DNA of 64,000 nucleotides from Azoarcus sp. (GCA_031285965.1 JAITVD010000066.1:1-64000); one strand, 5' to 3'; shown: positions 17,732 to 30,291, counted from the first letter of the stretch. Numbers and translations are program-made. Notes: generated by a model from the letters alone, not told the origin.

Positions 17732-18436
17732 TCAGGCGGGGCGGCGAGTTTGCAACATGTAATTGACCGATATGTCACGCCCTAGGCTATAGACGCGAGT
17801 CAGGGGGTTGTACGACAGCCCGCTCATGGCATCCGGCGCAAGCCCCGCCATGCGGCAAAACCGCGCCAGTTCGGAAGGCTTGATGAAACGGGTGTAGTCG
17901 TGGATGCCGCGTGGCAGGATTTTCAAGATGTATTCGGCGCCGACGATGGCAAACAGGAAGGATTTGGGGTTGCGGTTCAGCGTGGAGAAAAAGACCTGCC
18001 CGCCGGGACGCGCCAGCCGTGCGCAAGCGGCAACGGTGCTGGCGGGGTCGGGAACGTGTTCGAGCATTTCCATGCAGGTGACGATGTCGAATTGCCCCGC
18101 GTGCGTTTCGGCAAAGGCTTCCGCCGAAATAAATTGGTAATCGACCTTGAGTTCGCTCTCGAAAAGATGCAGCCGGGCAACGCCGAGCGCCTTTTCGGAG
18201 AGGTCGATGCCCGTGACTTCCGCGCCACGGGCAGCCATGCCTTCGGCCAGCACGCCGCCGCCGCAGCCGACATCGAGCACTTTTTTGCCCGATAGCTCCG
18301 CCAAAGAATTGATCCAGTTGACGCGCAGTGGATTGATGTCGTGCAGCGGTTTGAATTCGGAAGCGGTATCCCACCATCTGTGGGCAAGTTCGCTGAATTT
18401 GTCCAGTTCCGAAGGGTCGGCGTTAAGCGTGCTCAT
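17732..18436 (-). CDS. ubiG: Ubiquinone biosynthesis O-methyltransferase
   Basis: FSELAHRWWDTASEFKPLHDINPLRVNWI, VLDVGCGGGVLAEGMAARGAEVTGID. Confidence 0.95.
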   Translation of the reverse strand: MSTLNADPSELDKFSELAHRWWDTASEFKPLHDINPLRVNWINSLAELSGKKVLDVGCGGGVLAEGMAARGAEVTGIDLSEKALGVARLHLFESELKVDYQFISAEAFAETHAGQFDIVTCMEMLEHVPDPASTVAACARLARPGGQVFFSTLNRNPKSFLFAIVGAEYILKILPRGIHDYTRFIKPSELARFCRMAGLAPDAMSGLSYNPLTRVYSLGRDISVNYMLQTRRPA

Positions 18437-18525
18437 GGAATTTCCAAAATTGAACGGATGTAAATGAGTGGAATACGACAGGCTACGCAATTACCGTGCT
18501 TTTGCGCAAGTGGTCGTCGTAAAAC

Positions 18526-18553
18526 AAAAAACCCTGCGTGAGCAGGGTTTTTT
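18526..18553 (-). terminator. Rho-independent terminator downstream of the OmpA-family gene
   Basis: AAAAAACCCTGC-GTGA-GCAGGGTTTTTT. Confidence 0.85.
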
Positions 18554-18574
18554 GCGAAACGGGACAACCAGAGA

Positions 18575-19297
18575 TTACCGGGTGCCGATAATTTCAATAT
18601 CGACGCGGCGATCCGGTTGCAGGCACTCGATGAGAGCCTGACGCGCACGGACGTTGTTGCACTGGGTTCCCGTCACGGGCTGCGTACGGCCTTTGCCTTC
18701 GGTATAGACGCGGGAAGGATCAATGCCTTGGTCGGTCAGGTAGCTCTTCACGGCAGCGGCGCGGCGCTCGGACAGACGCTGGTTGTAGGCATCGCCGCCG
18801 ATACGGTCGGTGTGGCCGGTCACGATGACGACTTCAAGCTGAAGCTGCTTGGCTTGGGCGGCAACATTGTCCAGAGCGGTGCGGCCTTCGGGCTTGAGCA
18901 GGGCTTGGTTGAAATCGAACAGGAAGTCGGCATTCAGGCGGACTTTCTCTTGACCAACTTCCCTGGCGGGGGTTGCCGTTACAGCCGCTGGGGCAGCTTC
19001 AGCTACCGGGGGCGGGGCGGCTTTTTCGCATTTGTCTTTCGGGACGATGTCGCCGTCGCATCCGCAACCAACCGGGAACTCACCCGCTGGGGCGCTTTCA
19101 GCGGCGGCGGCGGTCCAGTAGCCGGTACGCCAGCACAGACCGGCTCCGCTACGGGTAACGACTTTGCGGCCATCAATCGCATAGGGAACGTCGCCCGTGC
19201 CGTCGACGGTGACATCTTGTGCGAAAGCGGTAGAAGCAGACAAGCCAATCGAGGCAATGGCAGCCAGCGCAAGCAGCTTATTGTGGTGTTTGGTCAT
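18575..19297 (-). CDS. OmpA family outer membrane protein
   Basis: Signal peptide, FDFNQALLKPEG, VTGHTDRIGGDAYNQRLSERRAAAVKSYL, DRRVDIEI. Confidence 0.92.
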   Translation of the reverse strand: MTKHHNKLLALAAIASIGLSASTAFAQDVTVDGTGDVPYAIDGRKVVTRSGAGLCWRTGYWTAAAAESAPAGEFPVGCGCDGDIVPKDKCEKAAPPPVAEAAPAAVTATPAREVGQEKVRLNADFLFDFNQALLKPEGRTALDNVAAQAKQLQLEVVIVTGHTDRIGGDAYNQRLSERRAAAVKSYLTDQGIDPSRVYTEGKGRTQPVTGTQCNNVRARQALIECLQPDRRVDIEIIGTR

Positions 19298-19397
19298 GGT
19301 TTCCTCAGTTGTGAAAGGCGAAACAGTGCCGCATGAACAATGCTGAATAACACAAATTGTTATTCAACGACTTCTGTTGAGCGGAAATCCAACTCAG

Positions 19398-20714
19398 CTA
19401 AACAAGCCTAGTTTGCCATAGGGATGCAAGAGCGAGCAATTCATTGTAGCCGATTTGCAACAATGTTTTGCCATCCCGGACGCGAATTTTGCCGTCGATC
19501 CATACATGCGAGACCTGCTGGCGGTCGCTGACATAAACGAGATGGAAAATTGGGTCGAAACAAGGTGACATAAGAGGGCTGTCGAACGCGACGGCGCAAA
19601 GGTCCGCGCGCTTGCCGGGTTCGATTGAGCCGATGCTGTCCTCCATTCCGAGCGCGCGCGCGCCGCCCAGCGTAGCCATATGCAAGGCGGTGTGCGCGGG
19701 AAGGACGCTGGCATCAAGGCTGCCTAATTTGGCGAGCAGCGCGGCTTGCCGCATTTCCTGAAAGAGGTCGAGCCGGTTATTGCTGGCCGCGCCATCGCTT
19801 CCCAGCCCCACATTGATGCCGTGGGCGAGCATGGCAGGCACGGGCGCGATGCCGCTGGCGAGCTTCATGTTTGAAACTGGGCAATGCGCAACGCTGCAAC
19901 CGTGACGTGCAAGCAAGGCGAGTTCGGTATCGAGAAGATGGACGCTGTGGACGGCGGTTAAGTTGGGGCCAAGCAGCCCTAGGCGCTCGAGCCTAGCGAG
20001 CGGGCGCACCCCGAAAGCCGCGAGGCTTTCCCGGATTTCATTTGCCGTCTCGTGGACGTGCATGTGAATGGGCAGGTCAAGCTCTGCGGCAAGGCATGCG
20101 ACACGTTCCAAGCCGCTATCCGCGACCGCGTAAGGGGAATGGGGGGCGAGGGCGAAGCTGACGAGCGGATGCCCGCGCCATTTGTCGCGGACGGCCAGCC
20201 CTTTGCGCAGATAGTCGTCCGCGTCGCTTGCCCACGCGCCGGGCAAGCCGAGCACGACCAGCCCAACGACGGCCCGCATACCGGTTTCGGCGAAAACCTG
20301 AGCCGCCTCGTCGGGGAAAAAATACATATCGTTGCAGGTGGTGATGCCGCCGCGCAGCATTTCATAAGCGGCGAGGAGCGTTCCGTCCCGCACGAAAGCG
20401 GGCGACACATGACGGGATTCGGCGGGCCAGATGACTTCCCGGAGCCAGCGTTCCAGCGGCAGGTCGTCGGAGAGGCCGCGCATCAGGCTCATGGCGGCAT
20501 GGGCATGGAGATTGACGAGGCCCGGAATCAGGGCATGCGCGGGCAATTCGTACTCATCCGCCGCCTGATAGTGCGCACGGGCTTCGTCCTGCGGCAGAAC
20601 ACCAACGATTTGCCCGTCATGGACGGCGACGCTGTGTCGGTCGAGCACGGCTTTGTCTGGAACGACCGGAACCAGCCAGTGCGGATGGATAAGAAGATCA
20701 ACGGCGGTGCTCAA
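19398..20714 (-). CDS. mtaD: Amidohydrolase, 5-methylthioadenosine/S-adenosylhomocysteine deaminase-like (TRZ/ATZ family)
   Basis: ALIPGLVNLHAHAAMSLMRGLSDDLPLERWL, HMHVHETANEI, HCPVSNMKLASG, GLGSDGAASNNRLDLFQEM; TTG start inferred. Confidence 0.85.
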   Translation of the reverse strand: MSTAVDLLIHPHWLVPVVPDKAVLDRHSVAVHDGQIVGVLPQDEARAHYQAADEYELPAHALIPGLVNLHAHAAMSLMRGLSDDLPLERWLREVIWPAESRHVSPAFVRDGTLLAAYEMLRGGITTCNDMYFFPDEAAQVFAETGMRAVVGLVVLGLPGAWASDADDYLRKGLAVRDKWRGHPLVSFALAPHSPYAVADSGLERVACLAAELDLPIHMHVHETANEIRESLAAFGVRPLARLERLGLLGPNLTAVHSVHLLDTELALLARHGCSVAHCPVSNMKLASGIAPVPAMLAHGINVGLGSDGAASNNRLDLFQEMRQAALLAKLGSLDASVLPAHTALHMATLGGARALGMEDSIGSIEPGKRADLCAVAFDSPLMSPCFDPIFHLVYVSDRQQVSHVWIDGKIRVRDGKTLLQIGYNELLALASLWQTRLV

Positions 20715-20914
20715 GCAAGACCTCCTGCGGGGATGGCGCAAACGCGATGCCGGAACAGTGTACCCGTTGCTGGACGGCACAGCGCGGATGCCGAGTTTTC
20801 ATGTTTTTCGTAGATATTGGAATTTGTGAACAAATAAACATCCGCTGGGATATTTGATGCCGCGAAAACCGTGTTTTGGCAAGACAATGGCAAGAAGCGG
20901 AAGCAGCAAACAAA

Positions 20915-22297
20915 ATGAAGAAAATGTCGCCGGAGACAATTGGCAAATACCAAATCGTGCGCGAAGTCGGGCGCGGCGCGACGGCGACCGTCTATGAGGC
21001 GCGGCGTCCCGACCTTGCCGAATCGGTTGCGCTCAAGCTCATCCGTTTCGGCAACGCCAGCGGCGAAAGCGCCAAACTGAACCGCCGCTTGCTCAAGCTG
21101 CTGCGAGCCGAGGAAGCGGTGGCAGGGCGGCTGAACCATCCCAATATCATTAAAATTAGGGAAGTGGTGGTCGAGCCGGAACGGGCGTATGTGGTCATGG
21201 AATATTTTCCGGGCACGACTTTGGAGCGGTTTTGCAGCTTTGAGCACCGCTTGCCCGTACATCGGGTGACGGGCATCATTTTCAAGTGCTGCATGGCGCT
21301 CGACTACGCTTACCGACAGGGCATCGTGCACCGCGACATCAAGCCCGCCAACATTCTGGTCGACGAAAAAGACGATGTACGGATTACCGATTTCGGCCTG
21401 GCGCTCAATGTTGGCAAAAATATCGAAGCGGATTCGACTTTCATCATGGGGGTCGGCTCGCCCGCCTACATGAGCCCGGAACAAATCAAGAATTACCCCC
21501 TCAACCAGAAAACAGACCTTTATTCGCTTGGGGTGGTGATGTTCCACCTGCTCGCGGGGCGGCTCCCGTTCCGCGCCGCCAGCCCCGCGCAACTGGTCTA
21601 CAAAATCATCAACACCGACCCGCCGCTTGTGTCGCATATCAACCCGGACGTGTCCGGGCAGATGGACGCGGTCATTCGCAAGGCGCTGGAAAAAGACCTT
21701 TATTCGCGCTACAGAAATGGCGCGGAATTCGCAAAAGATTTGTCGGCGGTTCGCTTCAAAATCGTTGATGAGAATGATGTCGAACTCGACACGTCGCGCT
21801 TTTCGATATTGCGCAAACAGGCGTTTTTCACTGAATTCGACGATGTCGAATTATGGGAAGTGCTGCGCATCAGCGTTTGGCGCGAAGCGCCGGGGCGTGT
21901 GATGATTATCAAGGAAGGCGATACCGAACAGCGTTTCGGGGTCTTGCTGGAAGGGCGGGTCGAACTGTCGGTGATGGGGCGGCGGGTCATCGAACTGGGT
22001 TCCGGGACGATTTTCGGCGAATCGGCTTGGCTCGACAGGATGTCCCATCATCAAACGATGGCAGTCACTTCGCTGGAACCCGTCGTTTGGCTCGAAATCA
22101 ATCCGGCGGCGCTGGAACTGGCCACCGAAGAAGTGCAGGAGGCTTTCCGGCGGGAGGTGGCTTCCGTGGTCGTGCATCGCTTGGGGGCGCTGGCGCTTGT
22201 CCACTCTGAACACTGCGGAATCGCAACGGAAGCGAACATGGAATCGACCGCTGGTTTTGCCGCGAGCCGCTCCGGGTGGAGGCTGGTCGATGACTGA
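20915..22297 (+). CDS. Serine/threonine protein kinase with C-terminal cyclic-nucleotide-binding-like domain
   Basis: HRDIKPANILVDE, DFGLAL, SPAYMSPEQIKNYPLNQKTDLYSLGVVMFHLL; C-terminal IIKEGDTEQRFGVLLEGRVELSVMGRRVIELGSGTIFGESAWL. Confidence 0.88.
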   Translation: MKKMSPETIGKYQIVREVGRGATATVYEARRPDLAESVALKLIRFGNASGESAKLNRRLLKLLRAEEAVAGRLNHPNIIKIREVVVEPERAYVVMEYFPGTTLERFCSFEHRLPVHRVTGIIFKCCMALDYAYRQGIVHRDIKPANILVDEKDDVRITDFGLALNVGKNIEADSTFIMGVGSPAYMSPEQIKNYPLNQKTDLYSLGVVMFHLLAGRLPFRAASPAQLVYKIINTDPPLVSHINPDVSGQMDAVIRKALEKDLYSRYRNGAEFAKDLSAVRFKIVDENDVELDTSRFSILRKQAFFTEFDDVELWEVLRISVWREAPGRVMIIKEGDTEQRFGVLLEGRVELSVMGRRVIELGSGTIFGESAWLDRMSHHQTMAVTSLEPVVWLEINPAALELATEEVQEAFRREVASVVVHRLGALALVHSEHCGIATEANMESTAGFAASRSGWRLVDD

Positions 22298-22344
22298 CGG
22301 GAAACCCAAATCTCTGGAAATCCAACGGCTCGCTGCGTGAATCG

Positions 22345-23418
22345 CTAGCGAAGAATCGCCACGGACTTCACCTGCGCGATGAGCTTCAGTCCGGGCGTGA
22401 TGTTCAGCGCCCGCCGGGAGCGTTCCGTGATACGCGCCAGCAGCAGGGTTTCTCCGTCCATGAGCCGCAATTGCGCGAGCGCGTGTCCCGGCGTAGGAGC
22501 TTCTTCGATGGCAACGACGGTGGCGGGCAAGCAGTTCAGGATGCTGGTGTCCGCGTGGGCGCTCAGGGCAAGGCTCACGTCGCTCGCGTGGATGCGGCAG
22601 CGCAGGCGTTTTCCCGCTTCATGCCCGACCCCGGCAATCAGGAGGCTGCCGCCGGAAAACGCCAGCCGAACAAGCCCGTCCGGCTCACGCCCTGCCATCG
22701 TGGTTTCCAGTATCGCGCCCGCCTCGTCGGCAAAGGCGGCGGCAAGTCCGGGACGCGACAGAATGTCCGCCAGCGAACCAGTGACCGTGATGCGCCCGTT
22801 TTCGATGAGCGCGATGTGGTCGGCGAGCCGCGCCACTTCGTCTAGGGAATGGCTGATATAGATGACGGGAATGGAAAGTTCGTCATGCAGCTTTTCGAGG
22901 TAGGGCAGGATTTCCAGCTTCCTCTTCATGTCGAGCGCGGCGAGCGGCTCGTCCATCAGGAGCAGGCGGGGGCGGGTGAGGAGCGCGCGCGCGATGGCGA
23001 CCCGCTGGCGCTCGCCGCCGGAGAGGCTATCGGGGGCGCGTTTGAGCAGGGCGCGGATGCTGAGCAGGTCAAGCATGGCCTCGAACCCTTCGCCCCGCCC
23101 GTTGCCCGCCCGCTTCATGCCGTAGCGGAGATTTTCCTGAACGGACAGATGCGGAAAAAGGCTCGCTTCCTGAAAAACCAGCCCGAGCGGGCGTTTATGG
23201 ACAGGCAGAAAAATGCCGCGCCGTTCGTCCTGCCACACTTCGCCCGCGACGGACAGAAAGCCCGCCTGTGACCGCTCCAGCCCCGCCATGCAGCGCAGCA
23301 GCGTGGTTTTTCCGGAGCCGGACGGGCCAAACAGCGCCGTGATGCCTTTTTCCGGCAGCGACAGCGCCGCGTCCAGCGTGAATCCGGGCCAGCCGATGCA
23401 AAAATGCGCCTCCATCAT
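22345..23418 (-). CDS. modC: Molybdate ABC transporter ATP-binding protein
   Basis: [51 protein letters not shown]-terminal TOBE-like region; start at MMEAHF overlaps modB stop. Confidence 0.93.
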   Translation of the reverse strand: MMEAHFCIGWPGFTLDAALSLPEKGITALFGPSGSGKTTLLRCMAGLERSQAGFLSVAGEVWQDERRGIFLPVHKRPLGLVFQEASLFPHLSVQENLRYGMKRAGNGRGEGFEAMLDLLSIRALLKRAPDSLSGGERQRVAIARALLTRPRLLLMDEPLAALDMKRKLEILPYLEKLHDELSIPVIYISHSLDEVARLADHIALIENGRITVTGSLADILSRPGLAAAFADEAGAILETTMAGREPDGLVRLAFSGGSLLIAGVGHEAGKRLRCRIHASDVSLALSAHADTSILNCLPATVVAIEEAPTPGHALAQLRLMDGETLLLARITERSRRALNITPGLKLIAQVKSVAILR

Positions 23419-24089
23419 CGGCTCCAGCCCGCCTGTTTGCGGCGGCCATAAAGCAGCAGCAGAACGGCAAAGCTGAACAGCACCATGCCGCCCGCCAGCC
23501 AATGCGCTTGCGTGTAATTGGCGTTTTCCACGTAATCGAAAATCTTGACGGAGAGCACCTGCGTTTTGCCGGGAATGTTGCCGCCCATCATCAGCACCAC
23601 GCCGAATTCGCCCACGGTATGCGCGAAGCCCAACGTGGCGGCGGTCACAAAGCCGGGACGCGCCAGCGGCAGGGCGACGCTGAAAAAAGCGTCCCAAGGC
23701 GACGCCCGCAAGCTGGCAGCCACTTCCATCGGGCGCTTGCCGATGGCCTCAAACGCATTCTGGATGGGCTGCACTACGAAAGGCATCGAGTACAGGACAG
23801 AAGCCACGACCAGTCCGGCAAAGGTGAACGGGAGCCGCTGCAAGCCCAGCGCGTCCATCGCCTGCCCGATGAAACCATGCGGGCCGAGCGCGAGCAGAAG
23901 GTAAAACCCCAGCACCGTGGGCGGCAGCACCAGCGGAAGCGCCACGACTGCGCCTACCGCTCCTTTCAGGCGCGACCGGGTATTGGCCAGCCACCAGGCG
24001 ATAGGCGTGCCGACCAGCAGCAGGAGCGCCGTCGTGAGCGTCGCCAGCTTACAGGTGAGCCAGATGGCGGCGAGGCTGGAATTGTCCAT
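23415..24089 (-). CDS. modB: Molybdate ABC transporter permease
   Basis: [42 protein letters not shown]. Confidence 0.94.
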   Translation of the reverse strand: MDNSSLAAIWLTCKLATLTTALLLLVGTPIAWWLANTRSRLKGAVGAVVALPLVLPPTVLGFYLLLALGPHGFIGQAMDALGLQRLPFTFAGLVVASVLYSMPFVVQPIQNAFEAIGKRPMEVAASLRASPWDAFFSVALPLARPGFVTAATLGFAHTVGEFGVVLMMGGNIPGKTQVLSVKIFDYVENANYTQAHWLAGGMVLFSFAVLLLLYGRRKQAGWSR

Positions 24090-24186
24090 AGTCGGGGAAG
24101 CCTGAGAGTTTTTTTCAGACGTGCCGAAAATCCCTGGTTTTTGCGCCGGGAGCTTCTAGGGACGGCACACCGGTTTCTATGATGCC

Positions 24187-24438
24187 TTACGGCGTATTGT
24201 CTTGCCTATCTGTGGAATGCCAGCCTTTCAGTGGAAAACCAGCCCCCGCGCAACGCTGCTTGAAATCAGAAAGGGTTACTGGATAGCTGTTATCCCAGAT
24301 AGCAGCCTGCTCAATAGGAGCGAAGAACTCGCTGTAAGACCGGACTTCATCAAACCGGACGGACTCAGGGTACTGGCTCATCAGATCTGGACTGAAGAAG
24401 AAGCCGCACATCAGAGCAAGAGCTTCAAGATAACTCAC
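24187..24438 (-). CDS. Small hypothetical protein between modA and modB
   Basis: 83 aa, GTG start with CCGGAGAATTCAGC upstream; no recognised family. Confidence 0.35.
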   Translation of the reverse strand: MSYLEALALMCGFFFSPDLMSQYPESVRFDEVRSYSEFFAPIEQAAIWDNSYPVTLSDFKQRCAGAGFPLKGWHSTDRQDNTP

Positions 24439-24526
24439 GCTGAATTCTCCGGGGAGAGACGATCAGGGGCAAGGGTAGCAGGATTCATCGTCCTCCCCAA
24501 AGGCAAGGTGAGCGCCGAGAAACCCG

Positions 24527-26706
<2,180 letters not shown>

Positions 26707-27462
26707 AAGCCTCGCCGTTTATTTCGTAGCAGTATTCTGCCAAGTCGATGTCAGTATCGGTTTTTACAAACATATCCTCAACATTGTTCTTTTTTCTGAC
26801 AACAAAACAGACAGTATCGTCATTCTTCTGGTTGTCGCCCAGCACAAGCCGAATTTTCTCGTAGTCGTCATGGAAATATTCTTGCAGGAGCGGGATGATT
26901 TCTCCTTTGAAAATTTTCGCAAGCCGCTCGATGCTTTTATCCGTTTTCAACGGCAAGAAGTACGAATGCCCGATGGTGTGCTCACGGTCAAGCAGCACGG
27001 TGATGCGCTTATTAAGGGTGCCGAGCATTTTGGAAATATCCAGACCATCCACACCACCCACACAGACATCTTTCAAAACACTGGAATCGGGAAGCATTTC
27101 CACAAAAGTGAATCTGCGCCGCAATGCGGTATCAATCAGGGCAATGGAGCGGTCGGCGGTATTCATCGTGCCAACAATGTAAACATTGTCCGGCACACCA
27201 AAATCCTTCCCAGAATATGGAAGTTTAACTTTCTGTTCCTCTTTTGCTCCAATTCGCTTTGAGGGTTCGATGAGCGTTATCAATTCGCCAAAAATTTTCG
27301 AGATGTTGCCCCGGTTGATTTCGTCGATGATAAAGATGCGGTTTGGAATTTTTACGCTCTGTGGAAACAGGTTCGGTTTAACTTTTCGGAGCAAACCAAG
27401 GGCATCAGAAACAGACACCGACAGTTTATAGACCGTCGAAAGTGTCATGCTCTGTCCTGGAT

Positions 27463-28587
27463 TCAAGTCAGTAATACCTCATTTAATCCCTTGGCAAGCC
27501 ATTTCACATTACGAAGCCGCTTATAATGCGAATAATCATCGTGCCATTCAGGATCACCCGTCACAACTCCAATAGCATCAATCGTCTTGCTGGAATAACA
27601 GGAAAACACGATGTCGCCGATTTGCATACGGTCATAAAAGGCGTTAAGAACGGTATTGCCACCGTATTCACTGTAATCCGTGGAATCGGATATGGTTTCG
27701 CCGTATTCATCCCATCCAATGCGTATGTGATTGTTTTCCATACATTCTGTTCGGGTTGGATTATCCCCGGTCCTTTCAAGCGAAACTTTCCAAACGGTTG
27801 GATTCTTGCCAAAACCCAAATCAATATCCGCGCCGTTTCCGACAGGAGTAACGGCATTGTTGCAAAACTCTTTGAAAACACCATCGTGTAATTCATATTT
27901 TATTTCACCCTCTGCGCCGTCCTCGCCTTCCTCTGGTAGGACGGGGCGAATGCCTTCGATGAATTCTTCGTAGCCAAACGACTGATGGAATGTCGTGAAA
28001 GCAATAAGCCCATTATCCTTGTAGTGGCGGTAGCGGTTAAGCACCTCGTCGTAATCCTCTTTTTTAATATCATCGAGAGATTTCCCCTCAATGATTGAAA
28101 CGGCATATTGAATGCTACTATAGGTTTTGCCGGTTCCGGGAACACCAAAGAGGATGATGTTTTTATCCATGCTGAAAGATTCTCCAGTTTTGTCCGTTGG
28201 TTCTTGCTTTCCATCGGGCGATTTTTCTTTGAGGAATTCTAGATAGTATTTTATTCCGCTTTTCAAATCATCTAGCTGACATTCTGGAGGAATGTTAAAA
28301 ACAGTGTTCATTTTTTGATAACCACCGCCCCTGTTCTGAAAATACTCATTAAGTTTTTTACTGTTTTTAATTGCAATATCAAGGTCGCTATAATCGGTAA
28401 TGGCGAATAAGGCTGTTCCGTTTTTCAACGTTACTTTGCCAATGGCGGATGACATTGCTCTTACGGCATTTTTTGATCCGCCTTTCTCGTCCGAGTACCA
28501 CTGTATGAAAGCCGCTCGTTGCCGTGCTTCGACATCCCCCGTGCTTGCGTTTGCCCCGTTCTGCGAATCGTTTTCTGGATGAGCCAT
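27463..28587 (-). pseudogene. mcrB: McrB-like AAA+ GTPase, 5' part (Walker A) with EVE-like domain
   Basis: NIILFGVPGTGKTYSSIQYAVSII, FHQSFGYEEFIEGIRPV; EVE-like HIRIGWDEYGE...MQIGDIVFSCYSSKTIDAIGVVTGDPEWHDDYSHYKRLRNVKWL. Confidence 0.8.
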
Positions 28588-28690
28588 ATTTTTCTCCTTT
28601 CCTTTTAGGCGCGGGATGCTTTAGCCCGCAATCCAGTCCGGCATTTGACCCATTATATTCAGTCGCTTGTCGTAGTCAATTTGTTATGTC

Positions 28691-29485
28691 TTATCCGGCA
28701 TAACGCTTTGCGCTGCCGCAAACAGGACAGCCGGGGTCTTTGCCAAAGGTGACGGTGCGGAAAGTCAGCGAGAGGGCATCGACCAGCAGCAGCCGCCCGA
28801 CGAGCGGCGAACCCATGCGGGCGATGAGCTTTAAGGCTTCCGCCGCCTGGAGGCTGCCGACGATGCCCGTCAGGGGGGCGAACACGCCGGTGACGGCGCA
28901 GCGTTCTTCCGCCACGGGTTGACCGTCCGGGAATAGGCAGTGATAGCAGGGCGCGTCCGGGCGCGAAAAATCGAAAACGCTCACCTGACCGCCAAAACGC
29001 ACCGCCGCGCCGGAGACCAGCGGCGTTTTGTTTCGGGCGCAGGCGAGGTTGATTGCGTAGCGCGTGGCGAAATTGTCGGTGCAGTCAAGCACGACATCCG
29101 CCGCCGCCACACGCGCGTCAAGCGCCTCGCCTTCCAGCCGCTCGGCAAGCGTGACGACCCGCACCGACGGATTGATTTGCGCGAGCGTTTGCGCCCCCGA
29201 ATCCGCCTTGGGCTGCCCGATTCGCGCCTCCGTATGCAGGATTTGGCGCTGAAGGTTGGTGGCATCCACTGTGTCATGGTCGGCGAGCGTCAGCGTGCCA
29301 ACGCCGGCGGAGGCGAGATACATCGAAGCGGGTGAACCCAATCCCCCCGCGCCAATCACAAGCACATGGCTTTGCAGGATGCGCTCCTGCCCCGCGATGC
29401 CCAGTTCATCGAGCAGGATATGGCGGCTGTAGCGGTTCAGTTGGTTGTCGTCCACGGTGAATCCAAGGAAAAAGCGGGCATCCAT
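28691..29485 (-). CDS. moeB: MoeB/ThiF/HesA family adenylyltransferase
   Basis: NRYSRHILLDELGIAGQERILQSHVLVIGAGGLGSPASMYLASAGVGTLTLADHDTVDATNLQRQ, CPVCG tail. Confidence 0.92.
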   Translation of the reverse strand: MDARFFLGFTVDDNQLNRYSRHILLDELGIAGQERILQSHVLVIGAGGLGSPASMYLASAGVGTLTLADHDTVDATNLQRQILHTEARIGQPKADSGAQTLAQINPSVRVVTLAERLEGEALDARVAAADVVLDCTDNFATRYAINLACARNKTPLVSGAAVRFGGQVSVFDFSRPDAPCYHCLFPDGQPVAEERCAVTGVFAPLTGIVGSLQAAEALKLIARMGSPLVGRLLLVDALSLTFRTVTFGKDPGCPVCGSAKRYAG

Positions 29486-29669
29486 GAAGGGACGCGCCCA
29501 ATGAGGCTGGAAAGTGTAAGGCGGATGTTCGCGGAGCGCAAGAACGGCCCAACGTGTTTTATGCGGCGGGCGGACGCGCCTGAAGAGAAGCGTTTTCGCG
29601 GGGATGGCGAATGGGAAATATCAGGCGGTTGCGGAAAGAGAAATCGCCCCAGCGGGGAATCGACCTATC

Positions 29670-30032
29670 TCACATCGTCCGGCGATTGACAAAGCCCATG
29701 CCCGCCGAGAGGAAGGAGAGCGCCAGCGCGTTCAGCGAGACGCCTTCGGCCTTGGCGCGGGCGGTCAGGGCGGCATGCAGGCTCTTGGGCACGCGGGCGA
29801 CAAATTTGCCGGAGGCCACGCCGCCGCTCATGGGTTCTGGGACAGGCTCACCCCACGCTTCGAGCGCCTCAATCATTCCGACGAGCGCGTCGCGCCCGTT
29901 GGCAATAGCCTCCTCGACCGTCTCGCCATCGGACATGCAGACGTTGAAATCGGGGTAGGTAATCAGGTAGCCGCCGCCATCGGCCTCGGAGAGCGGGCGG
30001 ATTTCAAACGGGTAGTCGTCTAGGTTCCTCAT
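29670..30032 (-). CDS. hicB: HicB family antitoxin
   Basis: GGGYLITYPDFNVCMSDGETVEEAIANGRDAL plus C-terminal RHH-like FVARVPKSLHAALTARAKAEGVSLNALA. Confidence 0.9.
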   Translation of the reverse strand: MRNLDDYPFEIRPLSEADGGGYLITYPDFNVCMSDGETVEEAIANGRDALVGMIEALEAWGEPVPEPMSGGVASGKFVARVPKSLHAALTARAKAEGVSLNALALSFLSAGMGFVNRRTM

Positions 30033-30035
30033 GGC

Positions 30036-30263
30036 TCACGCTCCTTTGATAAACGCGACAAACTGCCGGATATAGGCGGGCTTGATTGGGCGATGCGCCG
30101 GAACGGAAAGCGTTTTCCCGTCCGCACGCTTGAAATAGCAGTGGCTTGTGCCTTCTTGCCGCCAGACGATTCCATGCCGCCGCGCCACGGCCTGCAATTG
30201 CTCGATGCGCCAGTCCAGCGGGTTGGCTTGCATGGATTCCAGCAGTTTGGCTGCGCTGTTCAT
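30036..30263 (-). CDS. hicA: HicA family mRNA interferase toxin
   Basis: 75 aa; GIVWRQEGTSHCYFKRADGKTLSVPAHRPIKPAYIRQFVAFI; immediately upstream of hicB. Confidence 0.87.
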   Translation of the reverse strand: MNSAAKLLESMQANPLDWRIEQLQAVARRHGIVWRQEGTSHCYFKRADGKTLSVPAHRPIKPAYIRQFVAFIKGA

Positions 30264-30271
30264 ATTTGAAT

Positions 30272-30291
30272 GATATTACGGGCGATATTAC
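30272..30291. promoter_or_regulatory. Possible hicAB operator: direct repeat GATATTAC-GGGC-GATATTAC
   Basis: Two 8-bp repeats 12 bp apart, just upstream of the hicA start. Confidence 0.35.

Noticed and set aside
17406-17762. 118-aa plus-strand ORF (and 17476..17778 minus ORF ending NANDERFAVAA)
   Set aside because: Both are translations across the tmRNA gene; the minus ORF ends in the SsrA tag only because it shares the tag frame.
20711-21637. 308-aa minus ORF opposite the kinase gene
   Set aside because: Antisense shadow frame; kinase motifs clearly assign the plus strand.
28560-28700. Possible integrase or IS remnant at the mcrBC-moeB junction
   Set aside because: No transposase-like ORF or terminal inverted repeat could be read; only the moeB tail duplication is supported.
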